64,000 nt of DNA from Artocarpus heterophyllus (lineage: Eukaryota > Streptophyta > Magnoliopsida > Rosales > Moraceae): positions 7,805,903 through 7,869,902 of the forward strand of contig CM046332.1 in assembly GCA_025403435.1 (NCBI GenBank), in the 5' to 3' direction. The notes under the pieces are model-generated. The model had not been told where the DNA came from. It made no database searches and saw only the letters and a program-made list of their open reading frames with translations. Below, one piece after another: positions 24,029 to 36,849 of this stretch. Position 1 is the stretch's first letter. The number at the start of each line of letters is the position of its first letter. The position numbers were made by a program, and so were the translations under genes.

Positions 24029-24976
24029 CTTAGAAACACAAAATTTTATGATAATCAAACAAATAAATTTTTTGATCTATATGAGATTGAAAATTGAAGC
24101 CAGATGCCACCTGAAGAAGGATATTATGAGAAGATACAAGATAAAGAATTGATATATGTTTCGAGTGATCTTTTTGTAATCTTTACTTTCTTTTCTCTAG
24201 GATGAGACTATAATATTATGGTTGATTATTATATTGCTTGTAGCTTTGCTTGTTTTGAGGCTTGTTTGCTTTATAACATGTTTTACCATGTATGTTGATA
24301 ACATGTCATGGAGAGTAGGAAGTTGCACCCATCAAAAATTGTTCATGCATGTTAACATAAAACCTTGATTTTTTAAAATATTGAGTGAGAGAAAGTTTTC
24401 AAAGAGAGGAGCTAAGGCCTCTATCGTTGGTCCATTGCTAATACATGGTGGTTCCAACCACGAGGAAAGGAAGCATCATGCACCGGGTTGGATATCCAAA
24501 AGGATAATTTACTATAACATGTTTTATCATTGTTCACCCCTAGGTGACAATTATAAACCATGGAAAGTAGTTTAAATGATAATTAAACTCTCAACATTAA
24601 GTGACAATTATAAACCATGGATAAAGTAGTTGAAATGGTGGTTAAACTCTCAATGTTAATTTTATTATCAACCTCCCCTAGGAGCTCTGTTAATAAAATT
24701 AATGTCTAAAGAAAATGATTATTGGTATATGCTAGATCATACGGGTCTTAGACGGTGCATCCTAATTGGAGAAGATCCATGTTTCTAATTGAATTTGACA
24801 AGTCTCCTCTAGGCGGCTTGTTGAATTTTGAGTTAGAAATTATTGTTGTAAGGTTGTGATTTTTTCAACGTTTAAACACATGAACACATTTTATGCTTAC
24901 TTATTTATATTATCTTACTAAAATTATTCTTCAAGTTTGCTTATGTTTGGTATATGAATCGTCATTGTAGATCAAA
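24029..24976 (+). other. Cop4 5' leader, gag-proximal part
   Basis: Diverged homologue of the Cop5 leader (from about 29955 onward), with CCCCTAGG sites near 24538 and 24676 and a variant CCTCTAGG near 24808. The PBS-proximal part and 5' LTR lie beyond Cop3, outside the window. A 64-codon open frame at 24381-24575 is not conserved in the other leaders. Confidence 0.8.
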
Positions 24977-27111
24977 CTATCTAAAAATGCTTTATCTTTG
25001 ATACTTGATAAAAAATACTTTAACTAGCAATAACTATAATGGTTGAAAGCAAAACCTGAATATCGTGCTACCCTTTGAGAAGCTAAAATTTCTACTAAAT
25101 ACATCAGGTCCTCTTGCACCTACTAGCAAATCCACCAATGAACAAATCCAAGCGTATGATCGTTGGAAGGATGTTGATGATCAAGCCTGCAGTGATATCA
25201 TGGCTAGCATGAGTAACATGTTATAGGCTCAACATGAAGGTCATGAGTCTACTCATCAGATCATAGATAATCTTGAGGATATGTTTGGAGGCCAAGCCTT
25301 GACGAAGCGACAAAGGGCTCTTCGGAAGCTTCTCAACTGCAAACAAAAACTGAGGACATCTATGAATGATCACATGATGTTGGTCATGGGTTGCTTTACT
25401 AAGGCTCAAATCCATGGAGCCAACATTGATGCTGAGTCACAGATGACTATAGTCTTTAAGAGTTTTTCGAAGGAGTTCATCCCATTTAGAACTTCTTATA
25501 ACTTAAGCAATAGATAAGATGTGATCTTAACTAAGTTCATGAATAAGTTATAGGAGTTTTAAAATTTGATCAAGGAAGCTCAGAACAAGACGAACTTGAT
25601 GGTTGCATCTGGTTCCAACTCTAACACTGCAAATGGAAAGAGGCAAAAGGTCAAGAACAAAAAGTCTTCTATTCAAGCAAAGGGCAAGGATAAAAAGAAA
25701 AAGAAGAGGAACCCAAAGAAACTAAAGTGTTTCTTCTGTGGGAAGGTCAGGCACATCATGAAGAATTGCAAGGACTTCCAAGCTAAAGGAGGTAAGTGCG
25801 AACTTCTGGTTGTTGAGACTTGTTTAGTTTAAGAATCAAGTGACACCTATGTCATATGTTCTAGAGCAACTAACCAAGTTTGTGTTTCTCTCTAGGGGTT
25901 CAAGGAAATGAGAAGTCTACTAGATGAGCACTTCATGTTGCGGATGGGCGATAGATCCTTAGTGTTAACTGAAGCAGTGGGAGACGTCCATCTTTATTTT
26001 GATAGTTATAGAAGTTTAGTTTTGAGTGATTTTTTTATTTTCCTAAACTTAAAACGAATTTAATTTTTATCACTTGTTTGTTTAAGGATTCTTATTTAAT
26101 TTCTTTTAATAATAAAGTTGTGATTTGTAAAAATAAATCATTTATCTATAGTGGATAGATGCAAAACAACCTATATTTTATCAAACTAAGATGGACTCAC
26201 TACCAAAGACTGAGATAAATGATAACTCTAAAAGACTTAAGACTTTTCACTCTAATAAAACTTATCTTTGGCACTTGCAATTAGGTCATATTAGACTAAA
26301 TAGGATTTAAAGGTTGGGAAGGGATTGACCTCTAAATTATTTAAAGGTGGAATCTATACCACAATATAAGTCTTGTTTGGAGGGCAAAATGACCAAAAGA
26401 CCATTCAAGTTTAAGGGCTTGCTCGAGCCAAAGGGGTCCTAGAACTTGTGCAAAGTGATGTTTGTGGTCCCATGAACATCAAGGCATGACAATGGTAAAA
26501 GTATTTTCTCACTTTTATTAATGACTACTTAAGACATGGGTACATTTACCTTATGCATCATTAGAGTGAAACCTTTGAAAAGTTCAAGGAGTTTTGAGCG
26601 GAAGCAGAGAAGTAATTAGGTAAACCCATAGACATATTCGATTCGTGGTTTCAATGAATGCGACTTTCTTTGAAAAAAGTTACATGAACAACTTTAAGCC
26701 TTATAGTTAAATGGTACTCGAGGAATTGGCGGGCGATTTGATTATTCTAAGGGTTCATATTGAAACCAATCAAATCAACATAGAAAAACTGGCTGAACAA
26801 CAACCTAGGGAGTTTTGGCGCAGTGTGAGGATCAAGCATTAACCCTAAAGGTATATGTTCAATAGTGAAACTTACTTGGCTGAACCGATTGATCATGACA
26901 AGGATTTTTACAGTTACAAAGAAGCCATGGAGGATGTTTATTCAAAGCTCTAGACAGAAGCTATGAATACTGGGAAGAAGTCTATAAAGACTAATCAGGT
27001 TTGGGAGCTTATGGACCTTCCTAAAAGGGTAAAACCCATAAGATATAAGTGGGTCTACAAGTGGAAGAGAGGTGTAGATATGAAATTTGAAACCTATAAG
27101 GCTACACTGGC
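24977..27111 (+). pseudogene. gag-pol: Cop4 gag-pol relic, first part
   Basis: Copia gag-pol, much diverged. The family start ATG is CTA here (24977). Gag blocks are open at 25281-25517 and 25566-25832, with an intact zinc knuckle CFFCGKVRHIMKNC. The protease site has decayed to CSRATNQ. Pre-integrase and the start of integrase are present, but near 26632 the sequence jumps from LGKPI to the region after the integrase core, so the second Asp and the catalytic Glu are deleted. The RT N-terminus (WELMDLPKRVKPIRYKWVYKWKRG) is open at 26963-27111, where Cop5 interrupts it. Continues at 36850. Confidence 0.88.
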
Positions 27112-27116
27112 AGTAA
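27112..27116. repeat. Left target-site duplication of Cop5 (AGTAA)
   Basis: AGTAA before the 5' LTR, repeated exactly at 36845-36849. Confidence 0.92.
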
Positions 27117-28551
27117 TGTTAGACATGTATGCCCTAAGGAGTAAAAATGTAATATGTTTTTGGAGAGATTTTTATTAATAAAGAATTTATTTATTTTTCA
27201 TATACCAAATCTTGCCCTCTTTACGTTTATATTTGTTGAATGTATGTTAACCAAACAAATTCTAAGACTATCGGTCTAAAGCTTTAAGAATTGGGCATAT
27301 GATGGACAAATTATGCAGAAGACACAATTCTTAAGGTGACAGTCTAAATCATAAGATCCGTAATCAAAGAAATAAAGTTAGGTGCTTTATGCATGTAAAG
27401 ATTGTTATATTGTCTATAATCCTATTGGGGGATGGTTTGTCTTGACCATCGAAGGTGGACTCCACAAATAAAAACATTGGCACATTGTCATAGGTGACGA
27501 TGTGTTAGATCAGGACATAGAGTGAATGGATTTGGATTAATAATTCTGTCTTGGTAAATTGATTCACTTTAGACAATCATTTGTATTATATCTTAATCTT
27601 GAGACGAATAGTGAGACCGTCTTCTTGACTTGTGTCATTTGATGTACCAAAGGGTGACACCTACATTTTAATAGTGGTATGCGTGCCGGTACGTTGGAGG
27701 CATGATTCTTTATAGCGTAGACTTATTATTCATAGATATGGAATCCATAGCTCCCCTTTAAGAGTAGTGATATCCTCTTATATGCGTTATCCTGTAATTG
27801 AAAAACTAGAGTGATCAACCAATTGGGTACATAGATGTAACCGAATGGTGTACTGTCTTTGGACGGTAAGTTTTCCAATAATGAGATAATAGAACATAAG
27901 ATAAAAATAATTGAAAAGGTAAGACAAAACTTGTCCTTAAGCCAATTATGGATAATCCTATGGGGATATGATACACTATGACGTGTCATAGAGACTTAGC
28001 TATACGGGCTTCATAATTCTATATAGTTCGAGAGTGTAGCTCCAAGCTTTTAGTGAAGTAACGTTTGAGTCGATAATTATGAAATGTATATCTAGGATAT
28101 TGGGCTTCATAATTATCGAAAGCTTGAACTATATAGGTCCATTTGGTCCCCTTTGCTAGCTCACAAAATCCTGTAACGATACGACGTGTTTTTCTAATAA
28201 TTAGAGACTTATGTCAGATTTATCAGATTGGCTAAAATTTGAAAGAATCAAATAATTCATGTATGTTTATCGGTTGAATTAATTTTGTGTGACAAAATTA
28301 ATTCAAGATAAACTTATTGAATTATTGGGATTAGATAATTCATGTCTATTTATCGGTTGATTAATTTTGAATTAATTCACGATAAACTTGTTGAATTATT
28401 AGGAATTCATTTATTTTCCTGGAGATTATCTAGATAAATTTGTTTTAATTAGATAACTTTTCTATTAGGTTATTTGAATTAAAACTAAGACTTGATCCTA
28501 TAGAATCTTGGGTGGAAAACAAAAGATTTGCTAAAATGTTTTATCGACAGT

Positions 28552-28627
28552 TCGGCATGCCGATCCTCACATTCGGCCTGCCGATGGGGCAAGTTCGGTA
28601 TGCCAGTTAGATAGATCAGCATGCCAA
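28552..28627. repeat. Phased dyad array in Cop5 5' LTR (4 units)
   Basis: Starts at 28552, 28573, 28595 and 28616 (21/22/21 bp). The first is the perfect palindrome TCGGCATGCCGA. Confidence 0.9.
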
Positions 28628-28744
28628 TCGGTGTTAAAAAGATTACGTATTTTTAAGCGGATTTCATTAGATATTAATCCAAATTTGATTCTGATTCAAA
28701 TTTTGAAGCATTATTTGATAAGGACTGACACTTGTGCCCAACCT

Positions 28745-28752
28745 GTATAAAA
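28745..28752 (+). promoter_or_regulatory. TATA box of Cop5 5' LTR
   Basis: TATAAAAA followed about 30-40 bp later by the conserved ATTGAGAGATTAAGAG stretch where transcription would be expected to start. Same site at 36445-36452 in the 3' LTR. Confidence 0.75.
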
Positions 28753-29146
28753 ATGGAGTGAGTCTTATTATTATTTAGATCAATTGAGAGATTAAGAGCG
28801 AAACTCTGATAGTGAGATTCTGAAATTCCCTGAGAGCTCTTATTCACAAATCATGAACACTAGCTTTGGGTTCTCTCAATTGGTTGGAAGGAGAGTCACT
28901 GGTGGAAGAGCTGTACGTGTGAGCCCACACTCACTCTGATTGTGGATAGAGAATAGCAAAGAAGGCTACTTGATTGAGGTCCTTCTGAAATGTTACTTCT
29001 CTACACTAATTGAGGAAGCTTTTCAGCATTTAGAAGGTTTGTAAGATCTAGTTAATTTATGCATATAGCATATCAAACTTGTGTTTTAGAAAATACTTTG
29101 ATATAAAAATTTTTAAATTCTACTGCGTATTATTTTTTCCAACAAT

Positions 29147-29158
29147 TGGTATCAGAGC
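29147..29158 (+). other. Primer-binding site of Cop5 (initiator tRNA-Met)
   Basis: Exact TGGTATCAGAGC two bases after the 5' LTR. Confidence 0.95.
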
Positions 29159-29665
29159 CATGGTTTTTACTCAAATTTACGAGTTGTGATCATGCTATAT
29201 GTATAAATTATGTGATCTTGATCTCTCCTACGCTTGAATTTAATTTTATAGAGAGTTGGCACTCTAAGCTTCTATATATTTTTATATGTTGTCATGGATT
29301 ATATGGTGAATGCTTATTAATTGATTATGATTGATTAAAATATTATTTAATTAATTATTTATTAATTAATTTATATCGGTTATAGTTCCTTAGAAGTTAG
29401 AATGTGTATCTAAGTTTTTCATGTAATTAGATGGTGAACTATCATCTCCATCTAAGAATTGTTATTTAATTTTAAATTTGTAAGAATTTTATAATTAAAT
29501 AATTATTCAGAGAAGACGGACGTAGAAGCTGATCTAGAGGATGGATGATGGTGTCCCTAGGTATTTCTCGAGTCTCTAATTTTATTTTTTTGAATTGTTA
29601 AGAATAAAATTGATAATAAATTGCATTAGAAACTATATTTTTTAAAAAGGGTGATCTCTGCTCGG

Positions 29666-29893
29666 TCGGCAAGCCGAACCCTCCAGTTCGACAGGTCGAT
29701 GGTCATAAGATTGGTAGGCCAAACTTCAGGTTTGGTTGGCCGTCAGTGAGGCAGAAATCAGGTGACTCTGATCGTAGGCCAAACTTTTAGTTTAGCAGGC
29801 CGATTTATCATGAATCTACGGGCTGATCTGTGAAGATCAACAGGCCGGTGGGTCATGACTGAGAGGCCAATAACCTAGATCGACTTGCCGGTA
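29666..29893. repeat. Dyad array in Cop5 leader
   Basis: Units at 29666, 29688, 29711 and 29732 (22, 23, 21 bp), then about 29771, 29792 and later decayed copies to about 29893. Many CpGs have become TpG or CpA (TTGGT, GCCAAAC). Confidence 0.8.
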
Positions 29894-30476
29894 AAGAGCT
29901 AAAAATTTTTCCAAAAAAGGTGTAGTTTTTGGTGTAGTTTTAATTTTATTTTTGGGACAATTATGAGAAACATTAAATTTGGATATGACCAAAAATATGG
30001 AGTATTCGATCTATGTGGGATTGAAGTCTTGAAGATAGGCATTACATGAAGAAGGATACAGCTTGAGGATTCAAGGATGAAGAATCGATAATATGTTTCG
30101 ATTATTCTCTTATAATCTTTATTTTCTATTCTCTAGGGTAGAACCATAATATTATAGATATTTATTATTTTTTTTCTTATAGCTTTGCTTGATTGCTTTG
30201 CTTGTCTGCATTATAATATGATTTGTCATGTATATTGATAACATGTCATATGGAATTGGGAGTGACGCTCATATTAAAATTGTTCATGCATTTCTTTTTA
30301 AAATAAAATCTTGATTTCAAAAGATTGAGTGGGAGAAGGTTTTTGAAGAAAGGACCTAAGACCTCCATCATTGGTCCATAGGAAGAACATGGTGGTCCTG
30401 ACCCCAAGAATGGATTTCTATCATGTACCAGATTAGATCTCTAAGAGGATAAAGTATTTTAGCATGATTTATGATT

Positions 30477-30713
30477 GCACACCCCTAGGTGGTGATTATA
30501 AATCATCGATAAAATATTAAAACGATGGTTATACACTTATGTTAATTTTATTATTAACCTCCCCTAGGAGCTCTGTTAATAAAATTAATGGCCAAATTAA
30601 CGATTATTAATGTATGCTGGATCATAGGGGTCCTAGATGGCATATATTAAACAACAAGGGATTCGTGTTCCTAATTGAATTTGGCATGACTCCCCTAGGA
30701 GCTTGTTGAATTC
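30477..30713 (+). other. CCCCTAGG hairpins in Cop5 leader
   Basis: Three CCCCTAGG sites (30482, 30561, 30692). The second is enclosed by TTAATTTTATTATTAAC (30542-30558) and GTTAATAAAATTAA (30575-30588), a 14-bp stem with a 3-nt bulge. The third is enclosed by GAATTTGGCA and TTGTTGAATTC, which pair with G-U wobbles. Each presents the self-complementary CCTAGG near the loop. Confidence 0.55.
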
Positions 30714-30865
30714 TGAGTTGGGAATTATCATTGTAAGGTTGTAATATTTTTAAAGTTTTGACACATAAACACATTTCTATGTTTTTATATGATTGTGTTT
30801 TCTTACTAAATTATTATTATATGTTTGCTTATGTTTGGTATATGATTCTTTATAATAGATTAAAA

Positions 30866-33800
30866 ATGTCTAAAAACACTTTATCTTCGATACTTGACAA
30901 AAACTAATTAACTGGGAGAGAATTATAATGATTGAAAACAGAACCTAGATATCGTCCTCTCCTTTGAGAAACTGAAATTTGTGCTGATAACCCCTTGTCC
31001 TCCCGAGCCTATGGGAGACTCTACTAATGAGCAATTCTAAGCATACGATCGCTAGAAAGATGCAAATAATTAGGCCTACTGCTATGTTATGGCCAGCATA
31101 AATAACATGCTGCAGGCTCAACATGAAGATTATGAGACTGTGAAGCAAATCTTAGATAATCTTAAAGACATGTTTGGAGGCTAGGCCCTAACAAAGTGGC
31201 AAGGGGTGCTTCAGAAACTCTTAAACTATAAGCAGAGGCTGGGGACATCTGTAAAGAAGCACATGATGTTGGTCATGGGTTACCTTGCTAAGGCACAAAC
31301 AAATGGAGCTGATATCGATGCTTAAACTCAGATGACTATGGTCTTTGAGACTCTGTCAAAGGAATTCATTCCGTTTAGAGCTACATTTAATTTAAGTAAT
31401 AGATGAGATATGACCTTAATAGAATTAATGAAACAGTTACAAGAGTTTGAACTATTGATCAAGGAGTCTCCTGCTGGTGGCGAGGCCAATTTAGTAGCTG
31501 CTTCTGGTTCCAATCTCAATTCAAGGAATGGAAAGAAGCAACAGGCCAAAAATTGGAAGTCTTCTATTCCTACTAACACCAAGAGCAAGAAGAAGAAAAA
31601 GAAGAACCCAAAGAAGCTAAAGTGCTTCTTCTGCGGGAAGGTCGGGCGCATAAAGAAGCATTGCAAGAACTTCCTTTCCAAAGGAGATCGGTGTGATCTT
31701 CTATATTTAGAAACTTGTTTAGTTGAGGAATCTAGTAACATTTGGGTCATAGATTCCAGTGCAATTAATCATGTTTGTGTTTCTCTGCAAGGGTTCAAAG
31801 AAACGAGAAGTCTGCTTCATGAAGACTTCATGCTTTGGATGGGCGATGGATCCTTGGTCTTAGCGAAAGCAGTGGGAGATGTCCATCTTTATTTTGATAA
31901 TTATAGGAATTTAATTTTGCAAGATTGTTTTTATTTTACTAAATTTAAAAAAAAAATTCAATTTCTGTAGCTTGTTTATTGAAAGACTCCTATTTGGTTT
32001 CTTTTAATAATAAAGTGGTAATTCATAAAAACAAATCTTTTATTAGTTCTGGATGGATGCAAAATAATCTATATTTTATCAAACCTAAGATGGACTTACT
32101 GCTTAATGTTGAAATGAATAATAATAACTCAAAAGCATTTAACACTTCTCACTCTAATAAGACTTATCTTGACATTTATGCCTCGGTCATATTAACCTGA
32201 ATAGGATTCAAAGGCTGGTAAGGGACGGACCTTTAAGTCACTTAAAAGTGGAATCTATACCTCAATGTGAATCTTGTTTGAAGGGGAAAATGACCAAAAG
32301 ACCATTTAGGTCTAAGGACAATAGGGCCGATGGGGTTCTAGAACTTGTGCATAGTGATGTTTGCAGACCGATGAACATCCAAGCATGAGGAAGGTATGAG
32401 TACTTCGTCACTTTTATTGACAATTACTCAAGGTATGGGTATGTGTACCTGATGCACCACAAAAGCAAAACTTTTGACAAGTTCAAGGAGTTTTATGCTG
32501 AAGTGGAAAAACAATTGGGTAGACCCATAAAGGCACTCCGATCAGATTGAGGTGGTGAGTACCTTTCTAATGAGTTTCTGGGACACTTATTAGAGAATAG
32601 GATTTTATCCCCTTTGACTGCGCTGGTCACTCCATAGCAGAATGGTGTAGTGGAGAGAAGGAAGAGAACTTTATTAGACATAGTCATGTCCATGATGAGT
32701 TATTCATCATTGCCTTTATCCTTTTGCGGATATGCACTACAAACTGTATGTTATCTTTTGAACAATGTGCCTTCAAAATCGGTCCCTAAAACTCCTCACG
32801 AGTTGTGGATGGGCAAGAAGACATCCGTAAACCATATTCGCATATGGGGATGTCCGGCTCATGTCCTGTTTAAGGATGCGAATAAGTTGGAAGCACGTTC
32901 GAAAGTTTGTGTGATTGTAGGATATCCAAAAGGGACTAAAGGAGGTTATTTCTATAACATGACAGAAAATAAAGTCATGGTTTCAACTCATGCAACTTTC
33001 CTTGAGGAGAGTTACATGCACGACTTTAAGCCTCGAAGAAAAGTGGTGCTTGAGGAGTAAGGGGTGATCCAATCACTCCAGAGGTTCCCATTGAAACCAT
33101 TCCGAACAATGTAGAAATACCAATCGAACCCGAAGAACAACCTAATGGGCTTCGACGTTGTGGAAGGATCGGACGTTAACCCGAGAGGTATATGTTCAAT
33201 GGGGAAGCGTTCTTGGCTGAACCGGTTAAACATGATAGGAATTCTTACACTTACATAGAGGCTATGGAGGATGTTGATTCAAAGCTCTAGACAGAGGCCA
33301 TGAACACAAAGATGAAGTCTATGGAGACTAATCAGGTATAGGAGCTTGTGGATCTTCCCAAAGGGGTAAAACCCATAGGGTGTAAGTGGATCTATAAGAG
33401 AAAAAGAGGAGTAGATGGAAAGGTCATGACCTTTAAGGCTAGACTGGTAGCTAAGTATTACACGCAAAAGGAAGGAATCGATTACGAGGAAACATTTTCG
33501 CGTTTGGCCATGCTTAAGTCCATGCAGATTTTCTTGTCTATAGTTGTCGCTCTCGACTATGAGATTTGGCAGATAGATGTCAAGACGGCTTTTCTAAATG
33601 GCTATCTTAATGAATCCATTTATATGGAACAACCAGACGGGTTCAAGGTCAGGGGCCAATAGGATAAGGTTTGTAAGCTGCTAAAGTCAATTTATAAACG
33701 TAAGCAGCATTCCGTTCTTAGAACATAAGATATGATCAAATGATCAAGACTTATGGGTTCTCACAAAATGTGGATGAGCCATGTGTTTACAAACACATTA

Positions 33801-34818
33801 AGGATGGGAAGGTGATTTTTCTACTACTCTATGTAGATGACATTCTACTAATTGGCAATGATGTTGAGGCATTGTCATCAGTCAAATTATGGTTGACCAA
33901 GCAGTTTGACATGAAGGACTTGGGTGAGGCTAATTTTATTCTCGGTATCCAGATCTTTCAGGATAGGAAGAACAAAATGATAGCTTTGTCATAAGTCAGC
34001 CACATAGATAAAATTCTCAAGAGGTTTGCGATGCAGGATTCTAATAAAGGTGGGCAACCATCTAGGTCTGGAATTACTCTTTCTAAGAAAGACTTTCCAA
34101 AGTCTAAGGAAGAAAGAGAATACATGAAGAAGGTGCCTTATGCTATGACAGTAGGTAGTCTCATGTATACCATGCTTTGCACACGACCAGATATTTATTA
34201 TGCGGTGGGATTATAAGTCAATTTCAGCCAGATCTAGGACCAAGCCACTGGGTTACATTAAAGCATATTTTCAAGTACTTGAGAAGGACTCGAGGGTATA
34301 TGCTTTTGTATTTGGGTGAGGACTTGACTCCTCTAGGATATACTGACTCAGATTTTCAATCATGTCTATATTCTCGGAGATCGACTTCAGGTTTTGTGTT
34401 TAGTCTAGGTAGCGGTGCCATCAGTTGGCAAAGTGTGAAGCAAGATTGCACTTCTAATTCAATGATGGAGGCTGAGTATGTGGCAGTTAGTTATGCTTCG
34501 AAAGAAGCAATGTGGCTCCGTAAGTTCCTTGGAGATCTTGTGGTAGTTCCTAGTATGGATAAGACGGTATCACTGTACTGTGATAACAGTGCGGCAATAG
34601 CTAATGCCAAGGAACCAAGATTTCACAGGAAGAGTAAGCATATTGATTGGAAGTATCATCTGATAAAGGACTTCATGGAGGGCGGGCATGTCACGGTGAG
34701 GAAAATTGCCTCATAGGACAATTTAGCTAATCCATTCATGAAGACACTTACTGGAAGAGTCTTCAAGAGGCATGTGGAAGCTATGGGAATGCGAGATGTG
34801 TCATATTTATTCACTTAG
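30866..34818 (+). pseudogene. gag-pol: Cop5 gag-pol polyprotein, broken
   Basis: Starts at the family ATG (30866, MSKNTLSSILDKN), immediately followed by a CAA-to-TAA stop. The best open blocks are gag-protease 31410-31970, late integrase 32650-33060, RT 33348-33662 and 33740-33994 (YVDD kept), and RNase H 34177-34716. Zinc knuckle [14 protein letters not shown] has its His ligand changed to Arg. The protease site is DSSAINH instead of DSGATNH. The integrase keeps the second Asp, but CGA after it is TGA (near 32549). The C-terminus ends with TAG at 34816. Order and length match Cop2, so no large deletion is seen. Non-functional. Confidence 0.93.
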
Positions 34819-34819
34819 T

Positions 34820-34832
34820 GCAAGTGGGAGAT
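34820..34832 (+). other. Polypurine tract of Cop5
   Basis: GCAAGTGGGAGAT directly before the 3' LTR start TGTTAGAC. Confidence 0.88.
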
Positions 34833-36844
34833 TGTTAGACATGTATGCCCTAAGGAGTAAAATTGTAATATGTTTTTGGAGACATTTTTATCAATAAAGA
34901 ATTTATTTATTTTTTCTTTATGTTCATATTTGTTGAATGTATGTTAAGCAAATAATAGTCTGAGACTATCAGTCTAAACCTTTAAGAATTGGGCATATGA
35001 TGGAAAGATTATGCAGAAGACATGATTCTTAAGATGATGGTCTAAATCATAAGATCTGCAATCAAGGGAATAAAGTTGGGCGCTTTATTCATATAAAGAT
35101 TGTTATATTATCTATATCCCTATTGGGAGATGGTTTGTCTTGACCATCGGAAGTGGACTCCACGAATAGAAACATTGGCACATTGTCATAGGTGACAATG
35201 TGTTGGATCGGGACATAAAGTGAATAGATTTGGATTAATATTTCTGTCTTAACAAATTAATTTACTTTAGACAATCATTTGTACTGTATCTGAATCTTGA
35301 GATGAATAGTGGGCCTGTTGTCTTGACTTGTGTCTTGTGACATACCAAAGGGTGACACCCATATTTTAATAGTGGTATGCATGCTGGTACATTGGAGGCA
35401 TGATTCTTTATAGCGTAGACTTATTATTCATAGATATGGAATCCATAGCTCCTCTTAAGGAGTAGTGATATCCTCTTATATGCGTTATCTTATAATTGAA
35501 AATTTAGAGCGCTCAACCATTTGGATACATAGGTGTAACCGAATGGTGTACTGTCTTTGGATGGTAAGTTTTTCGATGGTGAGATAATGGAATGTAAGAT
35601 AAAAATAATCAGAAAGGTAAGACAGAACTTGTCCTTAAGCCAATTATGGATAATCCTATGGGGATATGATACACTTTGATATGTCATGGAGACTTAGCTA
35701 TACGGGCTTTGTAATTCTATATAGTTCGATAGTGCAGCTCCAAGCTTTTAGTGGAGTAGCATTGCAGTTGAAAATTATGAAATGTATATCTAGGATATTG
35801 GGTTTCATAATTATTAGGAGCTTGAACTATATAGGTCCATTTGGTCCTCTTTGCTAGCTCATAAAATCTTGTAACGATAGGGCGTGTTTTTTTAATAATT
35901 GGTGACTTATGTCAGATTTATCAGATTGGCTAAAATTTGAAAGAATCAAATAATTCATGTCTGTTTATCGGTTGAATTAATTTTGTGACAAAATTAATTT
36001 AAGATAAACTTCTTGAATTATTGGGATCAGATAATTCATGTTTGTTTATCGGTTAGATTAATTTTGAAATAATTCAAGAAAAAACTTGTTGAATTATTAG
36101 GAATTCATTCATTTTCCTGGAGATTATCTAGATAAAACGGTTTTAATTAGATAACTTTTCTATTGGGTTATTTGAATTAAAACAAAGACTTTATCCTATA
36201 GAATCTCAGGTGAAAAATAAAAGATTCATTGAAATTTTTTATCGATAGTTCGGCATGCCGATCCTCATGTTTGGCTTGTCGATGGGGCAAGTTCGACATG
36301 CCAGTTAGACAGATTAGCATGCCAATCGCGCGTTAAAAAGATTACGCATTTTCACCTGGATTTCATCATATATTAATCCAAATTTGATTCTGATTCAAAT
36401 TTTGAGACATTATCTAATAAGGACTGACTCTTGGGCCCAACCTCTATAAAAAGGGAGTGAGTCTCATTATTATTTGAATCAATTGAGAGATTAAGAGTGA
36501 AACTCTGATAGTGAGATTCTGAAACTCCCTGTGAGCTATTTCTCACAAATCACTAACACTAGCTTTGGGTTCTCTTAATTGGTTGGAAGGAGAGTCACCT
36601 GGTGGAAGAGCTATACGTGTGAGCCCACACTCACTCCGATTGTGGATAGGGAATAGCAAAGAAGGCTAGTTAGTTGAGGTCCTTCTGGAATGTTACTTCT
36701 ATACACTGATTGAGGAAGCTTTTTAGCATTTACAAGGTTAGTAAGATCTGGTTAATTTATGCATATAGCATGTCAAACTTATGTTTTGGAAAATACTTTG
36801 ATATAAAAATTTTTAAATTCTGCTACGTACTATTTTTTCTAACA
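34833..36844 (+). repeat. Cop5 3' LTR, 2012 bp
   Basis: TGTTAGACATGTATGCCC ... TTTTCTAACA. Dyad units at 36250, 36271, 36293 and 36314 (21/22/21 bp) and TATAAAAA at 36445-36452. Confidence 0.95.
36250..36325. repeat. Phased dyad array in Cop5 3' LTR (4 units)
   Basis: Same 21/22/21 spacing as the 5' LTR of this element although several units have decayed (TTGGCTTGTCGA, TTAGCATGCCAA). Confidence 0.85.
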
Positions 36845-36849
36845 AGTAA
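36845..36849. repeat. Right target-site duplication of Cop5 (AGTAA)
   Basis: Identical to 27112-27116; Cop4 RT sequence resumes directly after it. Confidence 0.92.

Larger units (their letters stand above)
27117..29144 (+). repeat. Cop5 5' LTR, 2028 bp
   Basis: TGTTAGACATGTATGCCC ... TTTTCCAACA. TATA box 28745-28752, dyad array 28552-28627 about 120-190 bp upstream of it. Confidence 0.95.
29145..30865 (+). other. Cop5 5' leader
   Basis: 1.72 kb from LTR to gag start, no conserved frame. Primer-binding site at 29147-29158, dyad array at 29666-29893, CCCCTAGG hairpins at 30477-30713. Confidence 0.9.
27117..36844 (+). mobile_element. Cop5: full-length Ty1/copia element, 9728 bp
   Basis: LTRs 27117-29144 and 34833-36844, exact primer-binding site, polypurine tract, gag-pol relic and perfect 5-bp duplication AGTAA. 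It splits the RT coding region of Cop4, and Cop4's reading resumes right after the right duplication. By eye the two LTRs differ at roughly 9% over their first 240 bp plus an indel, so it is clearly older than Cop2. Confidence 0.95.
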
